Assembly (NCBI GenBank): GCA_026991225.1
Contig: JALXCB010000112.1
Coordinates: forward strand, 65,917 to 112,840
Origin: Anaerolineae bacterium
GTDB lineage: Bacteria > Chloroflexota > Anaerolineae > J102
Direction: 5' to 3'
DNA length: 46,924 nt
The position numbers and the translations under genes were made by a program. Positions 18,746-25,983 of this stretch are shown in pieces (positions within the stretch are counted from its first letter, which is position 1; every line of letters begins with the position of its first letter). The notes beneath the pieces were generated by a model. It was not told where the DNA came from, did not search any database, and saw nothing but the letters and a program-made list of their open reading frames with translations.

Positions 18746-19279
18746 ATGCACCGCTTTGCCAACAACCATCCCAACATCACCGGCGTCATCCTGGCCCTGA
18801 TCCTGTTTGGGGCCATTCTGCTGACCGGGTTCACCCTCTTCCTGCCCGAGATCGCGGGGGCGTTGAACGTGGGCGCCGCGCCCGATCGTTCCTGGACGCC
18901 GCCCGTCACCGCCACGCCCACGCCAACGCTTACCCCGACCCCCACGCCCGAACTTCCAGCCACGCCCACGCTGGCGGTCACGCTTCCGCCCGATCTGCCG
19001 ACGCCTGTGCCCGGTCAGTGGACCTTCCAGCCGGGGGATGTGGCCGTGAACGTGAACAACGGCCCCGTCAACCTGCGCAAAACCCCGGGCTACAAGAACA
19101 AGCCCACCAGCGACCGCATCGCCCTGGTGCCTGCGGGCGCGAAAGTCCGCATCCTCCACGGCCCCGCCCTGGCCGACGACCTGGTGTGGTGGTATGTGGA
19201 TTGGAACGGGCGTCAGGGCTGGATGGCCGAGCGCCGGGCCAGCGGCGCGCCCATGCTGAAGAAACAGGATCAGGATTAG
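18746..19279 (+). CDS. Membrane-anchored SH3b-domain protein
   Basis: The product has 177 residues. A cytoplasmic N-terminus of about 11 residues precedes one membrane helix (about 12-34). A Thr/Pro repeat linker (about 50-85; TPTPTLTPTPTPELP) leads to a bacterial SH3 module (VNVNNGPVNLRKTPGY, ALVPAGAKVRILHGP, WWYVDWNGRQGWM). SH3b domains usually bind cell-envelope peptides or act as spacers. The final residues QDQD and the TAG stop are encoded by a GATCAG-type repeat, so the tail may not be original. No Shine-Dalgarno is evident. Function beyond envelope location is unknown. Confidence 0.8.
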   Translation: MHRFANNHPNITGVILALILFGAILLTGFTLFLPEIAGALNVGAAPDRSWTPPVTATPTPTLTPTPTPELPATPTLAVTLPPDLPTPVPGQWTFQPGDVAVNVNNGPVNLRKTPGYKNKPTSDRIALVPAGAKVRILHGPALADDLVWWYVDWNGRQGWMAERRASGAPMLKKQDQD

Positions 19280-19344
19280 GATCAGGAATGTCTCATCCTC
19301 CCCCCCAATCCAAATCCTGATCCTGATCCTGATCCTCATCCTGA
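19265..19344. repeat. GATCAGGAT inverted repeat over a stop codon
   Basis: Left arm 19265-19287 (CAGGATCAGGATTAGGATCA) and right arm 19315-19344 (TCCTGATCCTGATCCTGATC) are largely complementary, with a C-rich loop between. It could act as a terminator for the SH3b gene. The left arm includes the last codons and TAG stop of that gene. Confidence 0.68.
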
Positions 19345-19384
19345 CTTTCTCCCATCCTCCTCTTTTCTCGGAGTAGATCCCATC

Positions 19385-20059
19385 ATGCCAACACAAAGCC
19401 CTCCGCGCGCATCCTCCCTCACCCTCACCGAATCGGGCCTGTTGCTTCTGCCGGGCGACGCGCCTTTGCAGACCATCGTCGATGCGGACAATGCGCCCGC
19501 CTTGCTGCAGCAGGTTCTGCGGCGCAGCTATTCCTGGCAGGAGCGCAACGACGTCAGCATCCGCCGGGCCGCACTCTCGCCCGACCGCGGGCCGTTGTGG
19601 GCCGCCGCGCTCATGGCCTGGAACGCGTCCATCCTCTTCGACAGCGGTGAGACCGCCTCTTATGCCCGCTACATGCATCGCGATGTCCGCCCCCAAGGTC
19701 GCTCCACCGACATCTTGATCCCGCCCGAGGCGGACGCTCTCCGCTGGGGCGTGGCCGACGTCGCCCGCACGAAGCTCGACGCCCCCATCGTGAGCGCCGT
19801 GGCCGTGGTCGAATTCGATGGCGACAGGGTCAAGGCGGCCCGGGTTGCGCTGACGGGCGTCTGGAAACACACAGCGGATCTGGCTCAGGCTCCGACGCAA
19901 CTCGCGGGCCAACCCCTCACGCCCGAGGCCATCGATGCTGTGGCCCGAGCCATCGCCCAGGAAGCCGATCCCCGCCCCAACTTCCTCGGTTCCATCGAAT
20001 ATCGTCGGGCCATGGCCGAGGTGTTGAGTCGGGATGCATTGATGCAGTGTTTGGCATAG
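19385..20059 (+). CDS. Shortened flavin-subunit homologue of molybdenum hydroxylases (CoxM C-terminal type)
   Basis: The 224-residue product matches the C-terminal part of the FAD subunit of the xanthine dehydrogenase/CO dehydrogenase family: AVAVVEFDGDRVKAARVALTGV and a closing GSIEYRRAMAEVLSRDAL. The roughly 170-residue FAD-binding fold that normally precedes it is absent; the N-terminus instead has SLTLTESGLLLLPGDAP. It may therefore not bind FAD and could be a structural partner of the molybdenum enzyme encoded 182 bp downstream. The start has GGAG about 12 nt upstream. A frameshifted remnant of the missing half was not found upstream. Confidence 0.72.
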   Translation: MPTQSPPRASSLTLTESGLLLLPGDAPLQTIVDADNAPALLQQVLRRSYSWQERNDVSIRRAALSPDRGPLWAAALMAWNASILFDSGETASYARYMHRDVRPQGRSTDILIPPEADALRWGVADVARTKLDAPIVSAVAVVEFDGDRVKAARVALTGVWKHTADLAQAPTQLAGQPLTPEAIDAVARAIAQEADPRPNFLGSIEYRRAMAEVLSRDALMQCLA

Positions 20060-20098
20060 CAACCAAGCCTGAAATTGAAGCGAAGCGCGGAAAGCCAA

Positions 20099-20222
20099 AT
20101 CCGTAATGCGTAATGCGTGATGCGTAACGCTCTCACGTTTCACGTTTTCACGCATCACACCCGTTGCTGCCTCGCCCAACGTCGGCCTGGCGATCTTAAT
20201 CCTGATCCGAATCCTATTTTCA
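20099..20222. repeat. GTAATGCG/TTTCACG array with TCCTGATCC tail
   Basis: The array of TGCGTAA-like heptamers has its inverse arm TTTCACGTTTTCACGCATC, then CGCCCAACGTCGGCCTGGCG and CCTGATCCGAATCCTATTTTC. The order is the same in 44880-45007, showing a dispersed composite element of about 125 bp. Confidence 0.68.
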
Positions 20223-20241
20223 TAGCAGCAGGAGATCATAC

Positions 20242-23163
20242 ATGCGCGGCACACCCACCCAAATCACTTTGACCGTCAACGGGCAACCCCAAACCTGGAC
20301 TGTCGGCAGCCGGGATATGCTGCTGCACGTCCTGCGAGAGCATAAATACTTCAGCGTCAAACAGGGCTGCGACACCGGCGACTGCGGCATCTGCACCGTG
20401 TTGGTGGATGGCGAGCCCGTGCGCAGTTGCATGACTCGGATTGTAGATGTGGCCGGGAAGAGCATCCTCACCACCGAGGGCCTCTCGGCCCATGGCGAAA
20501 TCCATCCCATCCAGGAAGCCTTCATCGAGACGGGCGGCGCTCAGTGCGGATTCTGCACCCCTGGCAAGATCATGACCGCCAAAGCGCTTCTGGATAAAAA
20601 CCCCAACCCGACCGTGGAGGAAGTACGGGAGGCCATGAGCGGCGTGCTCTGTCGCTGCACCGGCTATGTGCGCACCAACGACGCGGTGTTGCGGGCCGCG
20701 CGCAAGCTGCAAGGCGAGGAGACCGGGCCATTACAGCCATTGCGCTTTCATCTGCATGAAGGGGAAACCGTGGAGGATGTCGAATTGCCCGAGGCCTATT
20801 ATCGCCGCAACGGTGATCTCGATCCCTTGCCGCCCGTAGTCATCACCCCGCCCGACATGCCCGAAACCACAGTCGTGGGCGCAGCCGAAACCAAGGTGGA
20901 TGCTCGCAAGCTGGTGCTGGGCCGTCCCGTGTACGCCTTCGACAAATATATCGACGGGATGCTCTACGGCGCGCTGCTCACCAGCCCCCACGCCCACGCC
21001 CGCATCATCGATATCGATACAAGCGCGGCCGAAGCCCTGCCCGGCGTCCACGCCGTCCTCACCTACAAGAACGTCCCTCGCGTCAAACACGCGACCGGCG
21101 GCCAGAGCCCGCCCCAGCCCCCGCCCTACGATCAGGTCATGTTCGACAACAAAGTGCGGCATGTGGGCGATCGGGTGGCGGCCGTGGCCGCAGAAACCCC
21201 CGAACTGGCCAAAAAAGCCTTACGCCTGATCAAAGTCGAGTACGAAGTCCTGCCCCATGTCATCGATCCCATGGAGGCCATGCAGCCGGGCGCGCCCGTC
21301 ATCCATGATGAGGATGACACCGTGGGCATCTACGATCCCGAGCGCAACATCGTTCATCACATCGAGGCCGAAGTGGGCGATGTGGACAAAGCCTTTGCCG
21401 AGGCCGATTTCATCTACGAGGGCGAATACTACACGCCCAAACAGCAACACGTCCATCTCGAACCCCACGTCACCCTCACCTGGTGGGACGAGAACGACCG
21501 CCTGGTCATCTACACCTCCACCCAGGTACCCTTCCACCTGCGCCGCATGGTCGCCCCCCTCATTGGCGTGGAGCCCAAACATATCCGCGTGGTCAAGCCC
21601 CGCATCGGCGGCGGCTTCGGCAACAAACAGGAGATGATCCTGGAGGATGTGTGCGCCATGCTCACCGTGCGCACGGGCAAACCGGTGCGGATGGAATACA
21701 GCCGCACCGACGAGTTCTACTCCTCCCGCAGCTCCCACCCCAACATCGTCCGCTACAAGGTGGGCGTCAAGGGCGATAAGGTAACCGTGGCCGAACTCTA
21801 TCTGGTGGGAGATACGGGCGCGTATGGGACGCATGGCCTGACCGTGCAGATGGTGGGCGGGCTCAAGGGCCTGTCGCTCTACAATCCTCCCAACGCCCGC
21901 TTCATCTCCGACGTGGTCTACACCAACCAGCCGCCTACGGGCGCGTTCCGCGGCTATGGCGCCACCCAGGCTCAATACGGCTTCGAGGTCATCATGGAGG
22001 AGATCGCGGAGCAGCTCGGCCTGGACGTGGTTCAGTTCAAGGGCAAAAATGTGCTGAAAGTGGGCGAGACCATGTATCTGGCCGAGAAGCTGGGCGAGGG
22101 CCGCGAGGGCTATCCTCAGGACCTGACCACCAGCGGCATGGCCGAATGCACCCGCATCGGACTGGAGGCCACCGATTTCTACGCTAAGCGCAAGGCCTAC
22201 GCCAAGCAGACGGGCCGCTACCGCAAGGGCATCGGCTTCGCCAACACCATGCACGGCTCCGGCATCGCCGGCCTGGATATGGCCGCGGCCACCATCAAAA
22301 TGTGGGACGACGGCACGTTTTTCCTCACTATCGGCGCCACCGACATCGGCACCGGCTCCGACACCATCCTGGGCCAGATCGCGGCCGAGGTGCTGGGCGT
22401 CCCCCTGGAAGACGTTATCGTCTATTCCTCCGACACCGACTTCACCCCCTACGACACGGGCGCCTACGCCAGCTCCACCACCTACATCAGCGGCGGCGCG
22501 GTGCGCAAGGCCGCGCTCAAGGTGCGCCAGCAGATTTTGGACTTCGCCGCGCTCATGTGGGAGCTGGACTCGACCGAAGGGCTCGTTCTGCGCGACCGCA
22601 AGGTCATCGCGCCCGACGGCCGCGAACTCACTCTGTGGGATATCGGCATGACCAGCACCCATCAGATGGAGCAGCGCCAGATCATGGCCACGGCATCGCA
22701 CATGAGCTACGTCAGCCCGCCCCCCGCGGCCGCGTCCTTCGCCGAAGTGACCGTGGACACGTGGACGGGCCAGGTGACGGTGGATCGCTTCTTCGTGGCC
22801 GCGGACATCGGCCGGGTGATCAATCCGGTCACGGCCGCGGGCCAGGTGGAAGGGGGCGTGCTTCAGGCTATGGGCTTTGTCATGAGCGAGGAGATGGTTT
22901 TCGATAAGGATGGCAAGCTGGTCAACGCCACCATCAAAGACTACCATCCCTACCTGGTGGATGACGCCCCGCCCATCGATGTGGTCTTTGTGGAAACCAA
23001 CGAGGAGACCGGGCCGTTCGGGGCCAAATCGGTGGCGGAACTGGCCATGGATGGCGCCGCGCCCGCCATCGTCAGCGCCGTGCACAACGCCACGGGCGTG
23101 TGGGTGCGCAAGCTGCCCCTCTATCCCGAACGCGTCTGGAGAGCGATTCGTGGTCAGAGTTAG
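20242..23163 (+). CDS. Fused [2Fe-2S] and molybdopterin-binding oxidoreductase (xanthine dehydrogenase/aldehyde oxidoreductase family)
   Basis: The product has 973 residues. Residues 1-150 bind two [2Fe-2S] clusters: the plant-type set C43, C48, C51, C63 (QGCDTGDCGIC) and the second set C102, C105, C137, C139 (CGFCTPG, LCRCTGY). Residues about 215 onward are the molybdenum subunit: RPVYAFDKYIDGML, IGGGFGNKQE, PTGAFRGYGATQAQ, TDIGTGSDTI, and the probable catalytic Glu at about 933 in AKSVAELAMDG. The Fe-S/Mo fusion without an FAD domain resembles Desulfovibrio-type aldehyde oxidoreductase. The substrate is unknown (aldehyde or N-heterocycle). AGGAG lies about 8 nt before the ATG. It is paired with the shortened flavin homologue upstream. 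Confidence 0.9.
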   Translation: MRGTPTQITLTVNGQPQTWTVGSRDMLLHVLREHKYFSVKQGCDTGDCGICTVLVDGEPVRSCMTRIVDVAGKSILTTEGLSAHGEIHPIQEAFIETGGAQCGFCTPGKIMTAKALLDKNPNPTVEEVREAMSGVLCRCTGYVRTNDAVLRAARKLQGEETGPLQPLRFHLHEGETVEDVELPEAYYRRNGDLDPLPPVVITPPDMPETTVVGAAETKVDARKLVLGRPVYAFDKYIDGMLYGALLTSPHAHARIIDIDTSAAEALPGVHAVLTYKNVPRVKHATGGQSPPQPPPYDQVMFDNKVRHVGDRVAAVAAETPELAKKALRLIKVEYEVLPHVIDPMEAMQPGAPVIHDEDDTVGIYDPERNIVHHIEAEVGDVDKAFAEADFIYEGEYYTPKQQHVHLEPHVTLTWWDENDRLVIYTSTQVPFHLRRMVAPLIGVEPKHIRVVKPRIGGGFGNKQEMILEDVCAMLTVRTGKPVRMEYSRTDEFYSSRSSHPNIVRYKVGVKGDKVTVAELYLVGDTGAYGTHGLTVQMVGGLKGLSLYNPPNARFISDVVYTNQPPTGAFRGYGATQAQYGFEVIMEEIAEQLGLDVVQFKGKNVLKVGETMYLAEKLGEGREGYPQDLTTSGMAECTRIGLEATDFYAKRKAYAKQTGRYRKGIGFANTMHGSGIAGLDMAAATIKMWDDGTFFLTIGATDIGTGSDTILGQIAAEVLGVPLEDVIVYSSDTDFTPYDTGAYASSTTYISGGAVRKAALKVRQQILDFAALMWELDSTEGLVLRDRKVIAPDGRELTLWDIGMTSTHQMEQRQIMATASHMSYVSPPPAAASFAEVTVDTWTGQVTVDRFFVAADIGRVINPVTAAGQVEGGVLQAMGFVMSEEMVFDKDGKLVNATIKDYHPYLVDDAPPIDVVFVETNEETGPFGAKSVAELAMDGAAPAIVSAVHNATGVWVRKLPLYPERVWRAIRGQS

Positions 23164-23167
23164 GAGA

Positions 23168-23258
23168 GTAATCAGTAATCAGTATTCAGTATTCAGTAGG
23201 GAGAGAAGAGCTTTTCATCACTGTTTACTGATTACTGATAACTGGTTACTGATTACTC
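23168..23258. repeat. AATCAGT/ACTGATT inverted heptamer array
   Basis: Units AATCAGT AATCAGT ATTCAGT are followed, after about 25 nt, by the inverse units TTACTGATTACTGATAACTG. The arms can pair into a long hairpin 5 bp after the oxidoreductase stop, so a terminator role is possible. Similar arrays lie at 25900-25932 and 30886-30914. Confidence 0.7.
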
Positions 23259-23316
23259 ACAGTGAGGGGAAAGTCAGAAAGTCAGGATCAAAAAAGAGCT
23301 TGGGGAAAGCGTGCGT

Positions 23317-25443
23317 ATGAACCTCGCCATCATCTGGCACATGCACCAGCCCCTCTACCGCCAGCCGGGCAGCGATGTCGCCATCCTGCCCTGGGTGCGG
23401 CTGCACGCGGTCAAGGATTACCTGCACATGGCCCAGGTGCTGGCCGCGCACCCCGACATGCGCGTCACATTCACCCTGACGCCCTCGCTGGCCGAACAAC
23501 TGGAGGATTACGTGGCCGGGCGGCTCACCGACCGGCTGATGCAGCTTGCGGATCGGGCCTGGTTCAGCCCCGATGAGAAGCAATACCTGCTGGATATGTG
23601 TTTCAGCATCAACCCCGCCATCATCGCCCAACACCCGCCCTACCAGGCCATCCTCGATCGTCGTCATCTGGCCCGCCTCAACCCCGACTACTTCGCAGTC
23701 CAGACCTATCGCGACCTGCTGGTGTGGTTCAACCTGGCCTGGACCGACCCCAACCTGCTGGAGAAGGATGATTTCCTGGCCGGGTTGGTGCAGAAGGGAG
23801 GGGATTTCAGCGTGGCTGACGCCCAGAAGCTGATGGCAAAACATCGCGAGATCATGGGGCAGGTTCTGCCCACCTATCGGGACCTGGTGGAAAAGGGTCA
23901 ATTGGAACTCATTACCGTGCCCTTCTACCATCCCATCCTGCCCCTGCTGGTGGATAGCCGCATCGCCCAACGCCCCAGCCCTGGCCTGCCCATCCCCGAT
24001 CCGCCTTTCCAGGCCCCCGAAGACGCCCGGACGCAGATCCAGTGGGCGGTGGAGAAACACGCCCGAATCATCGGCCGCAAGCCCGCGGGCATGTGGCCCA
24101 GCGAGGGCGCGGTCGCGCCCGAAATCCTGCCCATGGCCGCGGCCGCGGGTCTGACCTGGCTGGCCACGGACGAAGCCATCCTGGGCGAGAGCCTGGGCGT
24201 GTACTTCGATCGGGATGAGAGCGGCCTGGTGCGCCGCGGGGACCTGCTCTATCACCCCTGGCGGGTGACGACGCCCCAGGGCGATCTGACCATGATCTTC
24301 CGCGACCACGACCTCTCCGACCGCATCGGCTTCGTCTATCAGCATCTGCCCGCAGCCCAGGCCGCGGAGGATATGGTTGTGCGGATGGAGCGCATCGCCC
24401 GGGCCTTTGGCGGCCGCGAGGATGGGCTCATCACCGTCATCCTCGATGGCGAAAATGCGTGGGAATACTACGAACACAACGGCGATCCCTTCCTGCACGC
24501 CCTCTATGACCGCCTCTCCGCCCATCCCGACCTGACGCCCGTCCTTCCCAGCGACCACTTCGCCCAACACCCGCCTACGGATACCATCGACCATCTGGCC
24601 TCGGGCAGCTGGATCCTGGGCGACTTCACCACCTGGATGGGCGATCCCGAGCACATCGCGGCCTGGTCGCGGCTGCGGGACCTGCGGGACGCCTACGCAG
24701 CCTGGGTGGAAGAAAACCGGCCCGAGCCCGCGAAGCTGCATCTCGTCCAGCATCATCTCTTCGCGGCCGAGGGCTCCGACTGGTTTTGGTGGTATTCCCA
24801 CCGCAACAGCAGCGCCCAGGACGCGCTCTTCGACCAGCTTTTCCGCGACTATCTGGCCGCGGCTTACCGGGGCATGGACCTGCTCCCGCCCGAGGAGCTG
24901 GTCCAACCCATCACGGGCATGGCCCAACAGCCTCCACCGCCCCGGCGCTTCTTCACGCCCCGGCTCACGGCCTCGCCCGATCCCTCTCTGCATTGGGCCC
25001 AGGCTCAGGTCATCCGCCCCCAACTTTCCACTGGAGCCATGCAGCAGGCGGGAAGCATCGTCCAGGCCGTGCGCTACGGCAATGATGCGAATCTGCTTTA
25101 CCTGCGCGTCGAACTGGCTGCGCCTCTGGCCAATTTCGCTCTGGATGTGCACTTGCGGTCGAAAGGAGGCGCGTATCTGGTGCGGCTGGGGCGAGGCCAG
25201 AGCACGGCTTTTCTGCTGCGGCTGGAGAATGGCTCCGAGGTGAATATCGGGCCGGTGAACACGGCCTCGGGCGACAAACTGGCGGAGTTCGCCATCCCGT
25301 TGCGGCAATTGGGCGTGGACTTGAGCCAGGAGACCGCGCTTTTCTTCCATCTCACCCTGACCGGAGCCGCGGGCGACGTGGCCCGATTCCCGCATACGGG
25401 CGAAGCGGCGTTGGAACTGGCGCAGGGAACGGGTGCGTCCTAA
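23317..25443 (+). CDS. Glycoside hydrolase family 57 protein
   Basis: The product has 708 residues from ATG 23317; a GTG at 23311 is an alternative start and GGGGAA lies just upstream of both. GH57 enzymes act on alpha-glucans (amylase, amylopullulanase, glucanotransferase). Signatures are WHMHQPLY (about 7-14), LPWVRLHAVKDY, the nucleophile region GMWPSEGAVAPE (E263), FRDHDLSDRIGF, and the acid/base region ILDGENAWEYY (D377). The C-terminal 180 residues form a beta-rich module (SPDPSLHWAQAQV, LLYLRVELAAP), probably carbohydrate-binding. There is no signal peptide, so it probably acts on intracellular glycogen. The last three residues (GAS) and the stop derive from an inserted element; before insertion the protein would have ended QGT. 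Confidence 0.92.
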   Translation: MNLAIIWHMHQPLYRQPGSDVAILPWVRLHAVKDYLHMAQVLAAHPDMRVTFTLTPSLAEQLEDYVAGRLTDRLMQLADRAWFSPDEKQYLLDMCFSINPAIIAQHPPYQAILDRRHLARLNPDYFAVQTYRDLLVWFNLAWTDPNLLEKDDFLAGLVQKGGDFSVADAQKLMAKHREIMGQVLPTYRDLVEKGQLELITVPFYHPILPLLVDSRIAQRPSPGLPIPDPPFQAPEDARTQIQWAVEKHARIIGRKPAGMWPSEGAVAPEILPMAAAAGLTWLATDEAILGESLGVYFDRDESGLVRRGDLLYHPWRVTTPQGDLTMIFRDHDLSDRIGFVYQHLPAAQAAEDMVVRMERIARAFGGREDGLITVILDGENAWEYYEHNGDPFLHALYDRLSAHPDLTPVLPSDHFAQHPPTDTIDHLASGSWILGDFTTWMGDPEHIAAWSRLRDLRDAYAAWVEENRPEPAKLHLVQHHLFAAEGSDWFWWYSHRNSSAQDALFDQLFRDYLAAAYRGMDLLPPEELVQPITGMAQQPPPPRRFFTPRLTASPDPSLHWAQAQVIRPQLSTGAMQQAGSIVQAVRYGNDANLLYLRVELAAPLANFALDVHLRSKGGAYLVRLGRGQSTAFLLRLENGSEVNIGPVNTASGDKLAEFAIPLRQLGVDLSQETALFFHLTLTGAAGDVARFPHTGEAALELAQGTGAS

Positions 25444-25779
25444 ATTTTGGCAAATCGCGTTGTCATCAAGAATTCGGTCATGCGGGCTCCACCCGGCGCT
25501 GAAGCGCCGGGCTACAAAACCACGCCGGGTGAACCCGGCTTTTGACGCGGGCGAGCTCTGAAAGCCCCCTTGAGGGGGCGTCGTTTTTAGCCCGGAGGTT
25601 CACCTCCGGGGCGCCCTCGCCGAGTAAACTCGGGCTCTTTAGGCGCTTCGCGCCATGGGTCGCCCTCCGGCGACCCTTTTCTTGTCGCCGTTTTGGACGG
25701 CGGAGGCCGTCCACTGGCCGCAGGCCTAAAGAGTTCGACTTCAGTCGGCTGGATGACGCCAAATATCTGGGACACACCC
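25431..25779. mobile_element. MITE-like element, 349 bp, with 9-bp target-site duplication
   Basis: The ends GGGTGCGTCCTAAATTTTGG (left) and GGGTGTGTCCCAGATATTTGG (right, minus strand) are inverted repeats. The flanks are a perfect 9-bp duplication GCAGGGAAC (25422-25430 and 25780-25788). The inside has the hairpin series CCCGGCGCTGAAGCGCCGGG, GCCGGGTGAACCCGGC, CCCCCTTGAGGGGG, CCCGGAGGTTCACCTCCGGG, then the modules shared with 4375-4588 in inverse orientation. No transposase is encoded. Confidence 0.85.
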
Positions 25780-25829
25780 GCAGGGAACATAACGTTTGTC
25801 AGGCCGCGCGGGGGCGGGTATAATGGCAA

Positions 25830-25932
25830 GGCGGACGCTCCCGCGTCGATACCGATGAAAATGAGAACGCAGATTTTCGCAGATGCTTCGCAGATTTCTA
25901 CTGATTACTGATAACTGATCACTGATTACTTA
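25830..25932. repeat. CGCAGAT satellite, hairpin and ACTGATT heptamers
   Basis: A hairpin GACGC(TCCC)GCGTC followed by GATACCGATGAAAATGAG is a variant of the TTTTCATCCGTATCGG hairpin in inverse orientation. Then come CGCAGATTTTCGCAGATGC units and ACTGATTACTGATAACTG heptamers. With the element at 25431-25779 it fills the gap 25444-25983; no gene was seen there. Confidence 0.62.
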
Positions 25933-25983
25933 ATTTTCCATAGCAGCAAAATATCGTTAAGCCTATTCTCCCGGAGAACCTCT

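Noticed and set aside
21220-23085. 621-codon minus-strand frame opposite the molybdenum oxidoreductase, and similar ones at 23257-25395 and 25963-28557
   Set aside because: Antisense shadows of genes with clear motifs; no ribosome sites, no recognisable domains.
25431-25779. Possible CRISPR array because of closely spaced repeats
   Set aside because: The repeats are individual hairpins of different sequence without regular unique spacers, and the whole has transposon-like ends.
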